In this document: positions 1 through 8,435 of the stretch, piece after piece
Position numbering within the stretch: the first letter of the stretch is position 1
Layout: every line of letters starts with the position of its first letter
Assembly (NCBI RefSeq): GCF_006519715.1
Contig: NZ_VIDT01000003.1
Span: 1 to 39,670, forward strand
Source of the DNA: Ideonella azotifigens
Lineage (GTDB): Bacteria > Pseudomonadota > Gammaproteobacteria > Burkholderiales > Burkholderiaceae_C
Length of the DNA stretch: 39,670 nucleotides
Direction: 5' to 3'
Translations under genes and position numbers: made by a program
The notes under the pieces: model-generated
The model's input: the letters and a program-made list of their open reading frames with translations, nothing else
Databases searched by the model: none
What the model was told of the DNA's origin: nothing

Positions 1-2
1 TC

Positions 3-1076
3 GACCGCGTGCGCGACATCGAACCCGAGGACCTGCTCGGCCGCGAGCCGGTGCAACTGGACGAAGCCGGCATCGGCGAAGTGCTGCGTGGCAAGACAGT
101 GCTGATCACCGGCGGCGGCGGCAGCATCGGCTCGGAGCTCTGCCGCCAGGTGGCGCGCTTCCAGCCGGCGAAGCTGGTCATCGTCGAACTCTCCGAGTTC
201 AACCTGTACACCATCGAGCAGGACCTCAGCCTGCGTTTCCCTGCGCTGCCGCTGGTCAAGTTGATTGGCGACGTGAAGGACCTGGACGGACTGCGCGCCA
301 TCTTCGAGCGCGAACGCCCGCAGGTCGTCTTCCACGCGGCGGCCTACAAGCACGTGCCTCTGATGGAGGTCGACAACGCCTGGGCTGCGCTGCGCAACAA
401 CACGCTGGGCACGTACCACGCCGCGCTCGCTGCGGCCGAGGTCAAGGCGGAGCGCTTTGTGCTGATCAGCACCGACAAGGCCGTCAACCCGACCAACGTG
501 ATGGGTGCCACCAAGCGGGCTGCTGAGTTGGTGGTCTCCGCGATGGCCGCCGAACACGCCGGCACCCGCTTCATGGCCGTGCGCTTCGGCAACGTGCTGG
601 GCTCGTCCGGCAGCGTGATTCCCAAATTCAAGCAGCAGATCGCTGCGGGCGGTCCGATCACCGTCACCCACCCCGACATCATTCGCTATTTCATGACCAT
701 CCCCGAAGCCGCGCGCCTGGTGCTGCAGGCCGCAGCCATCGGTGAAAGCGGTCAGGTGCTGGTGCTGGACATGGGTGAACCGGTGAAGATCGTCGACCTC
801 GCCAAGACCATGATTCGCCTGGCCGGCCGCAGCGAACAGGAGATCCGCATCGTCTTCACCGGCTTGCGGCCGGGGGAGAAGCTTTACGAGGAGTTGCTGG
901 CGGACGGGGACTTGACGGTGGCCACCGCAGTCAAGGAATTGCGGCTGGCACAGCTTGACGACTCGCTTGAAGGTGCGCGGCGATTGCTGGCCTGGGTCGC
1001 AAGTTCACCGGTGCAGTCGGCCGATCTGGTGCGCGATGCGTTGAGCACCCTTGTCAAGGAATACAGGCGGCATTAG
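3..1076 (+). CDS. WbpM/CapD-family nucleotide-sugar 4,6-dehydratase, 3' part
   Basis: Partial: the frame is already open at the left edge, so the start and the expected N-terminal membrane domain lie outside the window. What remains is the cytoplasmic SDR domain of the FlaA1/WbpM/CapD family. It has an NAD-binding glycine motif (TGGGGSIGSE), the segment HAAAYKHVPLME, and the STDKAVNPTNVMGATKR block, where Met replaces the usual SDR tyrosine as in WbpM-type enzymes. Family members convert UDP-GlcNAc (or a related nucleotide sugar) to the 4-keto-6-deoxy form that feeds the first sugar of an O-unit. The priming transferase gene follows on the same strand, which fits. The family call is firm; the exact substrate is not. 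Confidence 0.93.
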   Translation, partial: DRVRDIEPEDLLGREPVQLDEAGIGEVLRGKTVLITGGGGSIGSELCRQVARFQPAKLVIVELSEFNLYTIEQDLSLRFPALPLVKLIGDVKDLDGLRAIFERERPQVVFHAAAYKHVPLMEVDNAWAALRNNTLGTYHAALAAAEVKAERFVLISTDKAVNPTNVMGATKRAAELVVSAMAAEHAGTRFMAVRFGNVLGSSGSVIPKFKQQIAAGGPITVTHPDIIRYFMTIPEAARLVLQAAAIGESGQVLVLDMGEPVKIVDLAKTMIRLAGRSEQEIRIVFTGLRPGEKLYEELLADGDLTVATAVKELRLAQLDDSLEGARRLLAWVASSPVQSADLVRDALSTLVKEYRRH

Positions 1077-1120
1077 TCGACGGGAATGCACCGAATGCCC
1101 GACAACAGTGTTGTTTTCAT

Positions 1121-1149
1121 TTCTTAACCTTTGGGTCGGCAGCGATAAT
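1121..1149 (+). promoter_or_regulatory. Possible promoter ahead of the priming transferase
   Basis: A good -10 (GATAAT, 1144-1149) lies about 74 bases before the chosen start at 1223. The hexamer 17 bases upstream (TTCTTA) is a poor -35, so this is only a candidate in the 146-bp gap after the dehydratase gene. Confidence 0.28.
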
Positions 1150-1222
1150 GCTCGATTTTGGGCCTAACCCGCCCGATCCGAGGGCTTGTTGCGCACCGAG
1201 TCCCTTTGTCGAGAGGAACGAC

Positions 1223-1957
1223 ATGTACGTAGATGATGGCGCCCGCGATTTGGGTGGCTCGCATCCGGCATCCAGCGCAGGTGTTTCGGAAGCATTGAGC
1301 CTGGATGATGTCCAGGAAGCGCAACGGATTGGCCTCGGTCCCTTGAGCTTCGCGCTCAAGCGTTTGTTTGACCTGATCAGCATCGTCGTGATCCTCGCCC
1401 TGTTCGGCTGGATCATGGTGCTTGTGGCCATCGCGGTGCGATTCAGCAGCGGGCCCGGTGTGTTCTATGGCCACCAGCGTGTGGGAAAAGACGGCAGGCT
1501 GTTCAACTGCTACAAGTTCCGCTCGATGGTCGCGAACTCGGATCAGGTGCTGAAGGATCTGCTCAACAGCAGCCCCGAAGCTCGCGCCGAATGGGAGCGC
1601 GATTTCAAGCTCAAGGACGACCCCCGCATCACGCGTGTGGGTCGCTTCATCCGCAAGACCAGCCTGGACGAATTGCCGCAGCTGTGGAATGTGGTTTGCG
1701 GCGAGATGAGCATCGTCGGGCCACGCCCTGTGGTGCAGGCCGAGCTTGATCGCTATTACGGCGATGCCAAAGCGCATTACTACAGCGTGCCGCCCGGCCT
1801 GACCGGCCTGTGGCAGGTGAGCGGTCGAAACAACCTCGACTACGACCAGCGCGTGCAGCTCGACAAGGCTTACGTGGAGAACTGGAACGTGTTCTCAGAC
1901 TTCATGATCGTGATGCGCACGGTGAAGGTCATGGTGGGGCGCCACGGGGCTTATTGA
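1223..1957 (+). CDS. Undecaprenyl-phosphate sugar-1-phosphate transferase, short WbaP-like
   Basis: Bacterial sugar transferase (PF02397 family), expected to move a sugar-1-phosphate from a UDP-sugar to undecaprenyl phosphate and so start repeat-unit assembly at the inner membrane. Starting at the ATG behind GAGAGG gives 244 residues. An earlier ATG at 1148 adds 25 residues that look non-coding. Seen: one hydrophobic membrane segment (about residues 49-73), the KFRSM motif near 98-102, the catalytic Asp-Glu pair at 149-150 ([10 protein letters not shown]) and SIVGPRPV near 163-170. The C-terminal half resembles the catalytic domain of WbaP, but the multi-membrane N-terminal region of full-length WbaP is missing, as in monotopic PglC-type enzymes. 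Which sugar it uses cannot be read from the sequence. Confidence 0.92.
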   Translation: MYVDDGARDLGGSHPASSAGVSEALSLDDVQEAQRIGLGPLSFALKRLFDLISIVVILALFGWIMVLVAIAVRFSSGPGVFYGHQRVGKDGRLFNCYKFRSMVANSDQVLKDLLNSSPEARAEWERDFKLKDDPRITRVGRFIRKTSLDELPQLWNVVCGEMSIVGPRPVVQAELDRYYGDAKAHYYSVPPGLTGLWQVSGRNNLDYDQRVQLDKAYVENWNVFSDFMIVMRTVKVMVGRHGAY

Positions 1958-2015
1958 GGGCAGGCGTTTGTGTCGGACTGCGCGCGGGTCAGCAGGCGAC
2001 GTCAGTTGATCCTTG

Positions 2016-2046
2016 TTGATGACAGCGTCATCCAAAGGGCTACAAT
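2016..2046 (+). promoter_or_regulatory. Promoter with embedded palindrome ahead of the EPS regulator
   Basis: A -10 hexamer TACAAT (2041-2046) and a -35-like TTGATG (2016-2021, 19-base spacer) bracket a perfect inverted repeat, GATGAC-AGC-GTCATC (2018-2032). A dyad between -35 and -10 is a classic repressor position, and the next gene encodes a DNA-binding protein, so autoregulation is a fair inference. Transcription would start near 2053, only about 3 bases before the ATG at 2056. Confidence 0.45.
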
Positions 2047-2055
2047 CTCTGTTCA

Positions 2056-2439
2056 ATGGTTGAACACTTGCCTTCCGACGAACCGGAAACCCAAGGCGCG
2101 CATCTCGAACTGCTGAGCCTGATCGAGCAGCACCCTGAGTACTCTCAGCGGAGGCTGGCCCAGGCCATGGGCATCAGTCTGGGCAAGGCGCACTATCTTT
2201 TGAAGGCGCTGTTCGACAAGGGTCTGGTGAAGGCGGGTAACTTCAGGCGCAGCGACAGCAAATTGAGCTATCTCTATGCGTTGACGCCTGCCGGGGTCCG
2301 TCATCGCATGCAGTTGACCCAGAGTTTTTTGCGACGAAAAGAGCAGGAGTTCGAGTTGCTTCGCGCTGAGATCGACCGCCTGCGCACCGCTTTGGGCCAG
2401 CAGGCCGCAGGTTCGCGTTCACCCGATACCGTCAGCTGA
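2056..2439 (+). CDS. MarR-like winged-helix regulator, EPS-associated type
   Basis: 127 residues: a winged-helix domain (about residues 15-85; helix-turn-helix around RRLAQAMGISLGKAHYLLKAL) followed by a C-terminal helix rich in Glu, Arg and Leu that could form a dimer coiled coil. It matches the small MarR-family 'EPS-associated' regulators found in exopolysaccharide loci of betaproteobacteria and related groups. No Shine-Dalgarno is visible before the ATG, and the predicted transcription start is almost at the start codon, so the message may be leaderless. It is followed after 19 bases by the CDP-sugar genes and probably controls them, itself, or both; this is inferred from position. Confidence 0.85.
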   Translation: MVEHLPSDEPETQGAHLELLSLIEQHPEYSQRRLAQAMGISLGKAHYLLKALFDKGLVKAGNFRRSDSKLSYLYALTPAGVRHRMQLTQSFLRRKEQEFELLRAEIDRLRTALGQQAAGSRSPDTVS

Positions 2440-2458
2440 GTCGCGCGGTTTTTTATTC

Positions 2459-3448
2459 ATGACCACCGTAACCCTGGCCAGCGGCCTGCAGTTTTCCTCG
2501 GAGCCTGGCAACACCGTGCTGGATGCCGCGCTGGCCCAACAAGTCGTCATTGAGCACAGTTGTCGCACAGGTCGTTGTGGCAGTTGCAAGGCCAGGGTGA
2601 TGTCGGGCGACGTGGGGTTGCTGCGTGAAGCTACCGCCTTGTCGCAGCAAGAAGCGGAAGCGGGCTGGATCTTGACCTGTGCACACGAGGCTTGCAGCGA
2701 CTTGCTGTTGGACATTGAAGACCTCGGTGCATTGGCTGGTATCACGCCTAAGACCTTGCCTGCTCGCATCGCCTCGCTGGATCGTCTGGCGCCGGACGTG
2801 TTTCGCGTGGTGCTGCGCCTGCCGCCAACCGCGGCTTTTCGCTTTCTGCCAGGGCAGTACATTGACCTGACCAGCCCGACAGGCGTTCGTCGCAGCTACT
2901 CGATCGCAAGTGCTGCAACGAAAGCAGGTCAGCTTGAACTGCAGATCCGGCAAGTCGAACATGGCGAGTTCAGCCACTACTTGTTCGAGCAGGCCAAGGC
3001 CAACGACTTACTCCGCTTTGTCGGGCCGCGTGGCACGTTTTTCCTTCGTCCGGTTACCGGCCTAGACCTTGTGTTGTTGAGCACTGGCACAGGCATTGCG
3101 CCGATGCTGTCCATGCTGGCGCAAGTGGCCGAGATGCCGGCCGAATTGCAGCCGGCCTCCGTCACGCTCTATTGGGGCGGTCGCCAGCCTGCCGATCTTT
3201 ACCTGGATCCCGCTGCGTCGCTCGCCACGCTGCGCTACGTGCCGGTGTTGTCGCGTGCGGATGCAGGTTGGACGGGGGCACGTGGTCATGTGCAGGACGT
3301 GCTGCTGGCCGAAGGCCGGGACTTGATGAATGCAGCGGTTTACGCATGTGGCTCGGAACAGATGATCCACGGCGCGCAACAGAAGCTGTTGGCGGCCGGA
3401 CTGGATCCCAAACGGTTTTTCTTTGATGCCTTTGTCAGCTCCAACTGA
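2459..3448 (+). CDS. ddhD: CDP-6-deoxy-delta-3,4-glucoseen reductase (E3)
   Basis: NADH-dependent iron-sulfur flavoprotein that passes electrons to the DdhC dehydrase during C3 deoxygenation of CDP-4-keto-6-deoxyglucose. 329 residues, the usual size. A plant-type [2Fe-2S] ferredoxin domain is N-terminal, with cysteines 35, 40, 43 and 74 (CRTGRCGSC). A ferredoxin-reductase module follows: flavin-binding RSYS at 145-148, the GTGIAP nucleotide motif at 210-215 and the C-terminal CGSEQM block. The order fits AscD/DdhD/RfbI. It sits directly before ddhA, ddhB and ddhC, its functional partners. The leader has a T-run and no clear Shine-Dalgarno. Confidence 0.94.
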   Translation: MTTVTLASGLQFSSEPGNTVLDAALAQQVVIEHSCRTGRCGSCKARVMSGDVGLLREATALSQQEAEAGWILTCAHEACSDLLLDIEDLGALAGITPKTLPARIASLDRLAPDVFRVVLRLPPTAAFRFLPGQYIDLTSPTGVRRSYSIASAATKAGQLELQIRQVEHGEFSHYLFEQAKANDLLRFVGPRGTFFLRPVTGLDLVLLSTGTGIAPMLSMLAQVAEMPAELQPASVTLYWGGRQPADLYLDPAASLATLRYVPVLSRADAGWTGARGHVQDVLLAEGRDLMNAAVYACGSEQMIHGAQQKLLAAGLDPKRFFFDAFVSSN

Positions 3449-3481
3449 GCCGGCATCTTTCCCCTGCAGGTGAGGACTCCA

Positions 3482-4255
3482 ATGAAGGCAGTGATTCTGG
3501 CCGGCGGCCTGGGCACCCGGCTCAGCGAAGAGACGGCGACACGTCCCAAACCCATGGTGGAGATCGGCGGCAAGCCCATTCTTTGGCACATCCTGAAGAT
3601 GTACTCCCACCACGGCATCAACGACTTCGTGATCTGCTGTGGCTACAAGGGCTACGTGATCAAGGAGTACTTCGCCAACTACTTCCTGCACATGTCCGAC
3701 GTCACTTTCGACATGGCGCACAACAAGATGGAAGTGCACAGCAAACGCGCGGAGCCATGGAGCGTGACACTGGTCGATACCGGTGATGACTCGATGACCG
3801 GCGGCCGCTTGCGCCGCGTGGCCAAGTACGTTGAGAACGAGGAGGCCTTCTGCTTCACCTATGGCGATGGCGTGAGCGACATCGACATCTCGGCGTCGAT
3901 CGCGTTCCACCGTGCGCACGGTAAGTCGGCCACGCTCACCGCCACCTTCCCCCCCGGCCGCTTCGGCGCGCTGGACATGAAGGACGGCCGCGTCAACAGC
4001 TTCCGCGAGAAGCCCAAGGGCGACGGCGCAATGATCAACGGCGGTTTCTTCGTGCTGTCGCCCAAGGTGCTCTCCGAACTGAAAGACGACTCGACCATCT
4101 GGGAGCAGGAGCCGCTGGTCAACCTGGCCGACCGTGGCGAGCTCATGGCCTTCGAGCACGGCGGCTTCTGGCAGCCGATGGATACGCTGCGCGACAAGCA
4201 CCACCTCGAAGAGCTGTGGGCTTCCGGACGCGCGCCATGGAAGAAGTGGGACTGA
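3482..4255 (+). CDS. ddhA: Glucose-1-phosphate cytidylyltransferase
   Basis: Makes CDP-glucose from CTP and glucose-1-phosphate, the entry step to CDP-3,6-dideoxyhexoses; also called RfbF/AscA. 257 residues, matching the family. Seen: the nucleotidyltransferase signature LAGGLGTRL at residues 6-14, [16 protein letters not shown], and the internal YGDGVSDID metal/nucleotide loop. The ATG at 3482 follows a strong AGGTGAGGA ribosome site; the open frame reaches 12 bases further up but adds nothing family-like. The next gene starts 4 bases after the stop. Confidence 0.96.
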   Translation: MKAVILAGGLGTRLSEETATRPKPMVEIGGKPILWHILKMYSHHGINDFVICCGYKGYVIKEYFANYFLHMSDVTFDMAHNKMEVHSKRAEPWSVTLVDTGDDSMTGGRLRRVAKYVENEEAFCFTYGDGVSDIDISASIAFHRAHGKSATLTATFPPGRFGALDMKDGRVNSFREKPKGDGAMINGGFFVLSPKVLSELKDDSTIWEQEPLVNLADRGELMAFEHGGFWQPMDTLRDKHHLEELWASGRAPWKKWD

Positions 4256-4259
4256 GCCC

Positions 4260-5336
4260 GTGAGCGTCGATGCATCGTTCTGGCGCGGTAAACGCGTCTT
4301 CCTGACCGGTCACACGGGCTTCAAGGGCAGCTGGCTGAGCTTGTGGTTGCAAAGCCTGGGCGCCGAACTGCATGGGTTCGCCTTGTCGCCACCCACAGAT
4401 CCGAGCCTGTTCAGGGAAGCGCGTGTGGCTGCAGGCATGGCCGGTACCACCGGCGACATCCGTGATCTTGCCGCGTTGCAGACCGCCATCAGCGCTTTCC
4501 GGCCGGACATCGTGATCCACATGGCTGCTCAGCCGTTGGTGCGCCTGTCGTATGCGGAGCCGGTAGAGACCTACGCCACCAACGTGATGGGAACCGTCCA
4601 TCTGCTGGAAGCCGTGCGGCAAACGCACAGCGTGCGCGTGGTCGTCAACGTGACCACCGACAAGTGCTACGAGAACAAAGAGTGGGCCTGGGGCTACCGT
4701 GAAGACGAACCCATGGGCGGCTACGACCCTTACAGCAACAGCAAGGGTTGCGCCGAGCTTGTCTCCAGCGCCTATCGCCAGTCCTTCTTCCAGCAGGGCG
4801 GTCCCGCGCTGGCAACCGCACGCGCGGGCAATGTCATCGGCGGCGGCGACTGGGCGTCCGACCGCCTGGTGCCCGACATCCTGCGCGCATTCGAGCGCAG
4901 TGAGCCGGTGGTGATTCGCAACCCGCATTCCACGCGCCCCTGGCAGCACGTGCTGGAGCCGCTGGCCGGCTACCTCGTGCTGGCTCAGCACCTGTGGGAC
5001 GGCGGCGCCTCGTTCGCCGAAGGCTGGAACCTGGGGCCGCGTGACGAGGATGCGCGCCCGGTGCAATGGATCGTCGAGCAGTTGGTCGACCAGTGGGGTC
5101 GCGGTGCCCGCTGGCAGCTCGACGGCGGCGCCCATCCACACGAGGCCAACTACCTGAAGCTGGACATCTCCAAGGCCCGCGCGCGCTTGGGCTGGCAGCC
5201 GAGCTGGCGCCTTGCAGACGCGCTGCAGCACATCGTCACCTGGCACCAGGCCTGGCTGGCCAAGCAGGACGTGCGCGCCCTTTGCCTGCAGCAGATAGCC
5301 CAATACACGAACGACTCGAAGACCATCGCATCATGA
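4260..5336 (+). CDS. ddhB: CDP-glucose 4,6-dehydratase
   Basis: Extended SDR enzyme converting CDP-glucose to CDP-4-keto-6-deoxyglucose; also called RfbG/AscB. The start is GTG, 4 bases after ddhA; no in-frame ATG gives a complete NAD domain, and the 358-residue product matches the family. Seen: the nucleotide motif [12 protein letters not shown] near residues 20-31, [12 protein letters not shown], and the active-site YSNSK (Tyr and Lys of the YxxxK pair). The TGA overlaps the ATG of ddhC by 4 bases, suggesting coupled translation. Confidence 0.95.
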   Translation: MSVDASFWRGKRVFLTGHTGFKGSWLSLWLQSLGAELHGFALSPPTDPSLFREARVAAGMAGTTGDIRDLAALQTAISAFRPDIVIHMAAQPLVRLSYAEPVETYATNVMGTVHLLEAVRQTHSVRVVVNVTTDKCYENKEWAWGYREDEPMGGYDPYSNSKGCAELVSSAYRQSFFQQGGPALATARAGNVIGGGDWASDRLVPDILRAFERSEPVVIRNPHSTRPWQHVLEPLAGYLVLAQHLWDGGASFAEGWNLGPRDEDARPVQWIVEQLVDQWGRGARWQLDGGAHPHEANYLKLDISKARARLGWQPSWRLADALQHIVTWHQAWLAKQDVRALCLQQIAQYTNDSKTIAS

Positions 5337-6676
5337 CCGAAGCCCCGATCAATTTCGTCAAGAAGACCCCCGACCAACTGCGCGCCGAGATTTCCGCGCT
5401 GGTGCAGCAATTCTCGGACGTGGTCCACGCGCCGAAGCCCTTTGTTCCAGGCGAAAGCGCAGTTCCGGTCTCGGGCAAAGTGATTGGCGCCAAGGAGCTG
5501 CAACTGATGGTCGAGGCCAGCCTTGACGGGTGGCTTACCACCGGCCGCTTCAATGCGATGTTCGAGGAACGCCTCGCGAAGTTCCTAGGCGTGAAGCACT
5601 TGATCACCGTCAACTCGGGTTCGTCGGCGAACCTGGTGGCGTTCTCGACGCTCACGTCCGATCGGCTGGGCGACCGCGCGATCAAGCCGGGTGATGAAGT
5701 CATCGGCGTGGCCGCCGGCTTCCCGACCACCGTCAACCCAATCCTGCAGTTCGGCGCCGTGCCGGTGTTCGTCGACGTCGACCTTGCCACGCACAACATT
5801 GACGTCTCCAAGATCGAGGCCGCCATTTCGCCCAAGACCAAGGCGATCATGTTGGCCCACAGCCTGGGCAACCCGTTCAACCTGGATGTTGTCACCGCGA
5901 TCTGCAAGAAGCACGGCCTATGGCTGGTGGAAGACTGCTGCGACGCGCTCGGTGCGAAGTACAACGGCCAGTTGGTCGGCACCTTCGGCGACATCGGCAC
6001 GCTCAGCTTCTACCCGGCGCATCACATCACGATGGGCGAGGGCGGCGCGGTGTTCACCAACGACCCTGAGCTCAAGCTGATCGCAGAGTCTTTCCGCGAC
6101 TGGGGCCGTGACTGCTATTGCCCGCCCGGCAAGGACAACACCTGTAACAAGCGCTTCTGCTGGAAGCTCGGTGAACTGCCAGAGGGCTACGACCACAAGT
6201 ACACCTACAGCCACCTCGGTTACAACCTGAAGATCAGTGACATGCAGGCCGCCTGCGCGCTGGCACAGATGGACCGGGTCGAAGACTTCATCGCCGCGCG
6301 CAAGGCTAACTTCAAGTACCTGAAGGAGCGCCTGGCCAACTGCGCGCAGTTTCTGCATCTGCCCGAGGCCACGTCCAACTCCGAGCCGTCGTGGTTCGGC
6401 TTCCCGCTGGTGCTCAAGGACGACGCCGGCGTCAAGCGTGCCGACCTGATCAACTTCCTTGACCAAAGCAAGATCGCCACGCGCCTGCTGTTTGCCGGCA
6501 ACCTCACGCGCCAGCCCTACATGATCGGGCGCAACTTCCGCGTGAGCGGCGAGCTGACGAACACCGACAAGGTGATGAGTCAGACGTTCTGGCTAGGTGT
6601 GTGGCCGGGTTTGACTCACGAACAGCTCGACTATGTCGTCGAGAAGCTCGAAGAGTTCTTCGGGCTCAATTTCTGA
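5333..6676 (+). CDS. ddhC: CDP-4-keto-6-deoxyglucose 3-dehydrase (E1)
   Basis: PMP-dependent iron-sulfur enzyme of the aminotransferase fold that removes the C3 hydroxyl, working with DdhD; also called RfbH. 447 residues. Two diagnostic traits are visible. The PLP-anchoring lysine is replaced by histidine ([13 protein letters not shown], His 230/231). The E1-type [2Fe-2S] cysteines are present as Cys203-X57-Cys261-X-Cys263-X7-Cys271. The chosen ATG overlaps the ddhB stop (ATGA); the frame open further upstream is out-of-frame ddhB. The product, CDP-4-keto-3,6-dideoxyglucose, is the branch point to abequose, paratose, tyvelose, ascarylose or yersiniose in known systems. Confidence 0.96.
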   Translation: MTEAPINFVKKTPDQLRAEISALVQQFSDVVHAPKPFVPGESAVPVSGKVIGAKELQLMVEASLDGWLTTGRFNAMFEERLAKFLGVKHLITVNSGSSANLVAFSTLTSDRLGDRAIKPGDEVIGVAAGFPTTVNPILQFGAVPVFVDVDLATHNIDVSKIEAAISPKTKAIMLAHSLGNPFNLDVVTAICKKHGLWLVEDCCDALGAKYNGQLVGTFGDIGTLSFYPAHHITMGEGGAVFTNDPELKLIAESFRDWGRDCYCPPGKDNTCNKRFCWKLGELPEGYDHKYTYSHLGYNLKISDMQAACALAQMDRVEDFIAARKANFKYLKERLANCAQFLHLPEATSNSEPSWFGFPLVLKDDAGVKRADLINFLDQSKIATRLLFAGNLTRQPYMIGRNFRVSGELTNTDKVMSQTFWLGVWPGLTHEQLDYVVEKLEEFFGLNF

Positions 6677-7515
6677 TGAGGGCTGTTGCAATGCCGGATG
6701 ATCGCCGTTTCCATCCTGGCCGACTGCGCCACACTGTTCTGGAGATGGCATACGCCGGCTCGACGGTGCACATTGGGTGTGCCTTCTCGATCGTGGAACT
6801 GCTTGCCGTTCTGTATCGCGATCATCTGCGGTATCCCGGTAACGATCCGAAGGCAGAAGGCCGCGACTATCTCGTCTTGAGCAAGGGACACGGCGTGATG
6901 GCGCAATACGCCTGCATGCGCGAGATGGGATGGATCGGCGAGACCGAGATCCAGAGCTATTTCTCGGACGGCACTCATCTCAAGGGGCTGTCCGACTCTC
7001 GCATTCCTGGCCTGGAAGTCACTTCCGGCTCGCTGGGCCACGGGTTTTCGGTGGGCGTCGGCATCGCGCTCGGTGCGCGCAAGCAAGGCACCGACCAGAA
7101 GATTTTCGCGATCGTGGGGGATGGTGAGCTCAACGAGGGTTCTATCTGGGAGGGCATGCTCTTCGCTGCGCATCATCGGCTCGACAACCTCATGATCATC
7201 GTGGACGAGAACGGGTTCCAGGCCATGGGCGCCACCGAGGACGTGCTCTCCCTCGGCAACTTGCGTGCAAAGTTTGAAAGCTTCGGCTTCAAGACACAGG
7301 AGGTGGACGGGCACGACGAGGCTGCTATTGACTCGGCCATTCGTTCGCTATGGGCGACCGCGCCCGGGCAGCCGAAGGCGCTCGTTGCCCGTACCGTCAA
7401 GGGCAAAGGAGTGCCCTTCATGGAGGACGACAACCGCTGGCACTACACCCGGCTGACAGCCCAGACCTTCGCCGAGGCCAAAGGGGCCCTCGGCTTGTCG
7501 GAAGGTTCGAAATGA
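6676..7515 (+). CDS. Split transketolase-like enzyme, N-terminal (ThDP-binding) subunit
   Basis: 279 residues equal to the N-terminal half of transketolase. Seen: LSKGH (68-72), GSLGHGFSVGVG (118-129) and the diphosphate-binding GDGELNEG (148-155) leading to VDENG. Such half-size proteins pair with a separate pyrimidine-binding subunit, encoded by the next gene with a 4-base overlap. The ATG shares its A with the TGA of ddhC. Transketolases move a two-carbon ketol unit. Its place between the CDP-dideoxysugar dehydrase and an SDR suggests attachment of a carbon branch to the 4-keto sugar; supplying sedoheptulose-7-phosphate to the heptose genes downstream is the alternative. The fold is certain, the substrate is inferred. 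Confidence 0.92.
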   Translation: MRAVAMPDDRRFHPGRLRHTVLEMAYAGSTVHIGCAFSIVELLAVLYRDHLRYPGNDPKAEGRDYLVLSKGHGVMAQYACMREMGWIGETEIQSYFSDGTHLKGLSDSRIPGLEVTSGSLGHGFSVGVGIALGARKQGTDQKIFAIVGDGELNEGSIWEGMLFAAHHRLDNLMIIVDENGFQAMGATEDVLSLGNLRAKFESFGFKTQEVDGHDEAAIDSAIRSLWATAPGQPKALVARTVKGKGVPFMEDDNRWHYTRLTAQTFAEAKGALGLSEGSK

Positions 7516-8435
7516 GAGACGCTTTCTCCGATGCCTTGGTGCGACTGGCCGTCCAAGATCCTAAGGTGTTGCTGCTGACGGGCGACCATGGCTACGCACT
7601 GTTCGATGCTTTCCGCAACCAGTGCCCAGCTCAATACATCAATGCAGGCATCGCCGAACAGAACATGGTAGGCATGGCTGCGGGCCTCGCACGAGCGGGC
7701 TTTCGACCGTTCGTCTATGGCCTCAGTGCGTTCGTGCCTTTACGCGTTCTTGAGCAGATTAAGCTGGACATCGCGCACGACGGCCTGCCGGTCGTCCTGC
7801 TCGGCGATGGTGCCGGTTTTGTGTATAGCCACCTCGGTACAAGCCACCAGTCCACAGAAGACATCGCTTGCACGCGCGTCATCGCGGGGCTCGACGTGCT
7901 GTCACCTGCAGATCGACACGAAATGACCGCCTGCATGGCGCACGCTTACGCGGCCCGTAGGCCGGTATACCTGCGCATGGGCAAATCCGATCGTGGCGAC
8001 GTACATTCTTCTTCATTGGCGCCGCTTGAAGCCGGCCGAATGATCCAAGTGCGCGCGGGCCAGCTGGATTTGCCGGCGTTCATCGCAACCGGATCTATGG
8101 TAAGAACCGCACTCGATATCGCTGAGCAGCAAGTCGATGCCGGTGTGTGGAGCGTTCCTTCCATCAAGCCCTTGGATGCAGCCCAGGTTGTGCGGGTGGC
8201 CCGCGACAGCCGTGGTGTTGTCGTGCTGGAGGAGCATTCGACTTATGGAGGCCTCGGATCCGCCATTGCGGAAATCGTTGGAGAACACAATCCCGTTCGG
8301 GTGATGCGAATTGGGGTATCCGACCGGTTCTCCGAGCACTGCGGTACGTATTCGTACCTCCTGAAGGAACATGGCCTGGATCATGACTGCGTGCTGGAGC
8401 GAATCCGCATGTTCATCGGGAGTACTCCGGCTTGA
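7512..8435 (+). CDS. Split transketolase-like enzyme, C-terminal (pyrimidine-binding) subunit
   Basis: 307 residues covering the transketolase Pyr domain and the C-terminal domain, the complement of the preceding subunit. The ThDP-activating glutamate is visible in AGIAEQNMVGMAAGLA (Glu49). GTSHQSTEDIACTRV and RPVYLRMGKSD are family-typical. The ATG overlaps the previous stop (ATGA), giving the one-to-one coupling expected of obligate partners. Its own stop overlaps the TTG start of the SDR gene. The set is also found as transketolase or DXPS-like pairs in other secondary sugar pathways, so the reaction cannot be fixed from sequence alone. Confidence 0.92.
   Translation: MRDAFSDALVRLAVQDPKVLLLTGDHGYALFDAFRNQCPAQYINAGIAEQNMVGMAAGLARAGFRPFVYGLSAFVPLRVLEQIKLDIAHDGLPVVLLGDGAGFVYSHLGTSHQSTEDIACTRVIAGLDVLSPADRHEMTACMAHAYAARRPVYLRMGKSDRGDVHSSSLAPLEAGRMIQVRAGQLDLPAFIATGSMVRTALDIAEQQVDAGVWSVPSIKPLDAAQVVRVARDSRGVVVLEEHSTYGGLGSAIAEIVGEHNPVRVMRIGVSDRFSEHCGTYSYLLKEHGLDHDCVLERIRMFIGSTPA

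Noticed and set aside
2428-2455. Possible terminator between the EPS regulator and ddhD (ACCG...CGGT then six T)
   Set aside because: Only a 4-bp outer stem with a large loop; too weak to call. The T-run may instead form an unstructured leader for ddhD.
3062-4204. 380-codon minus-strand frame over ddhD/ddhA
   Set aside because: Overlaps two certain genes on the other strand and has no recognisable motif.
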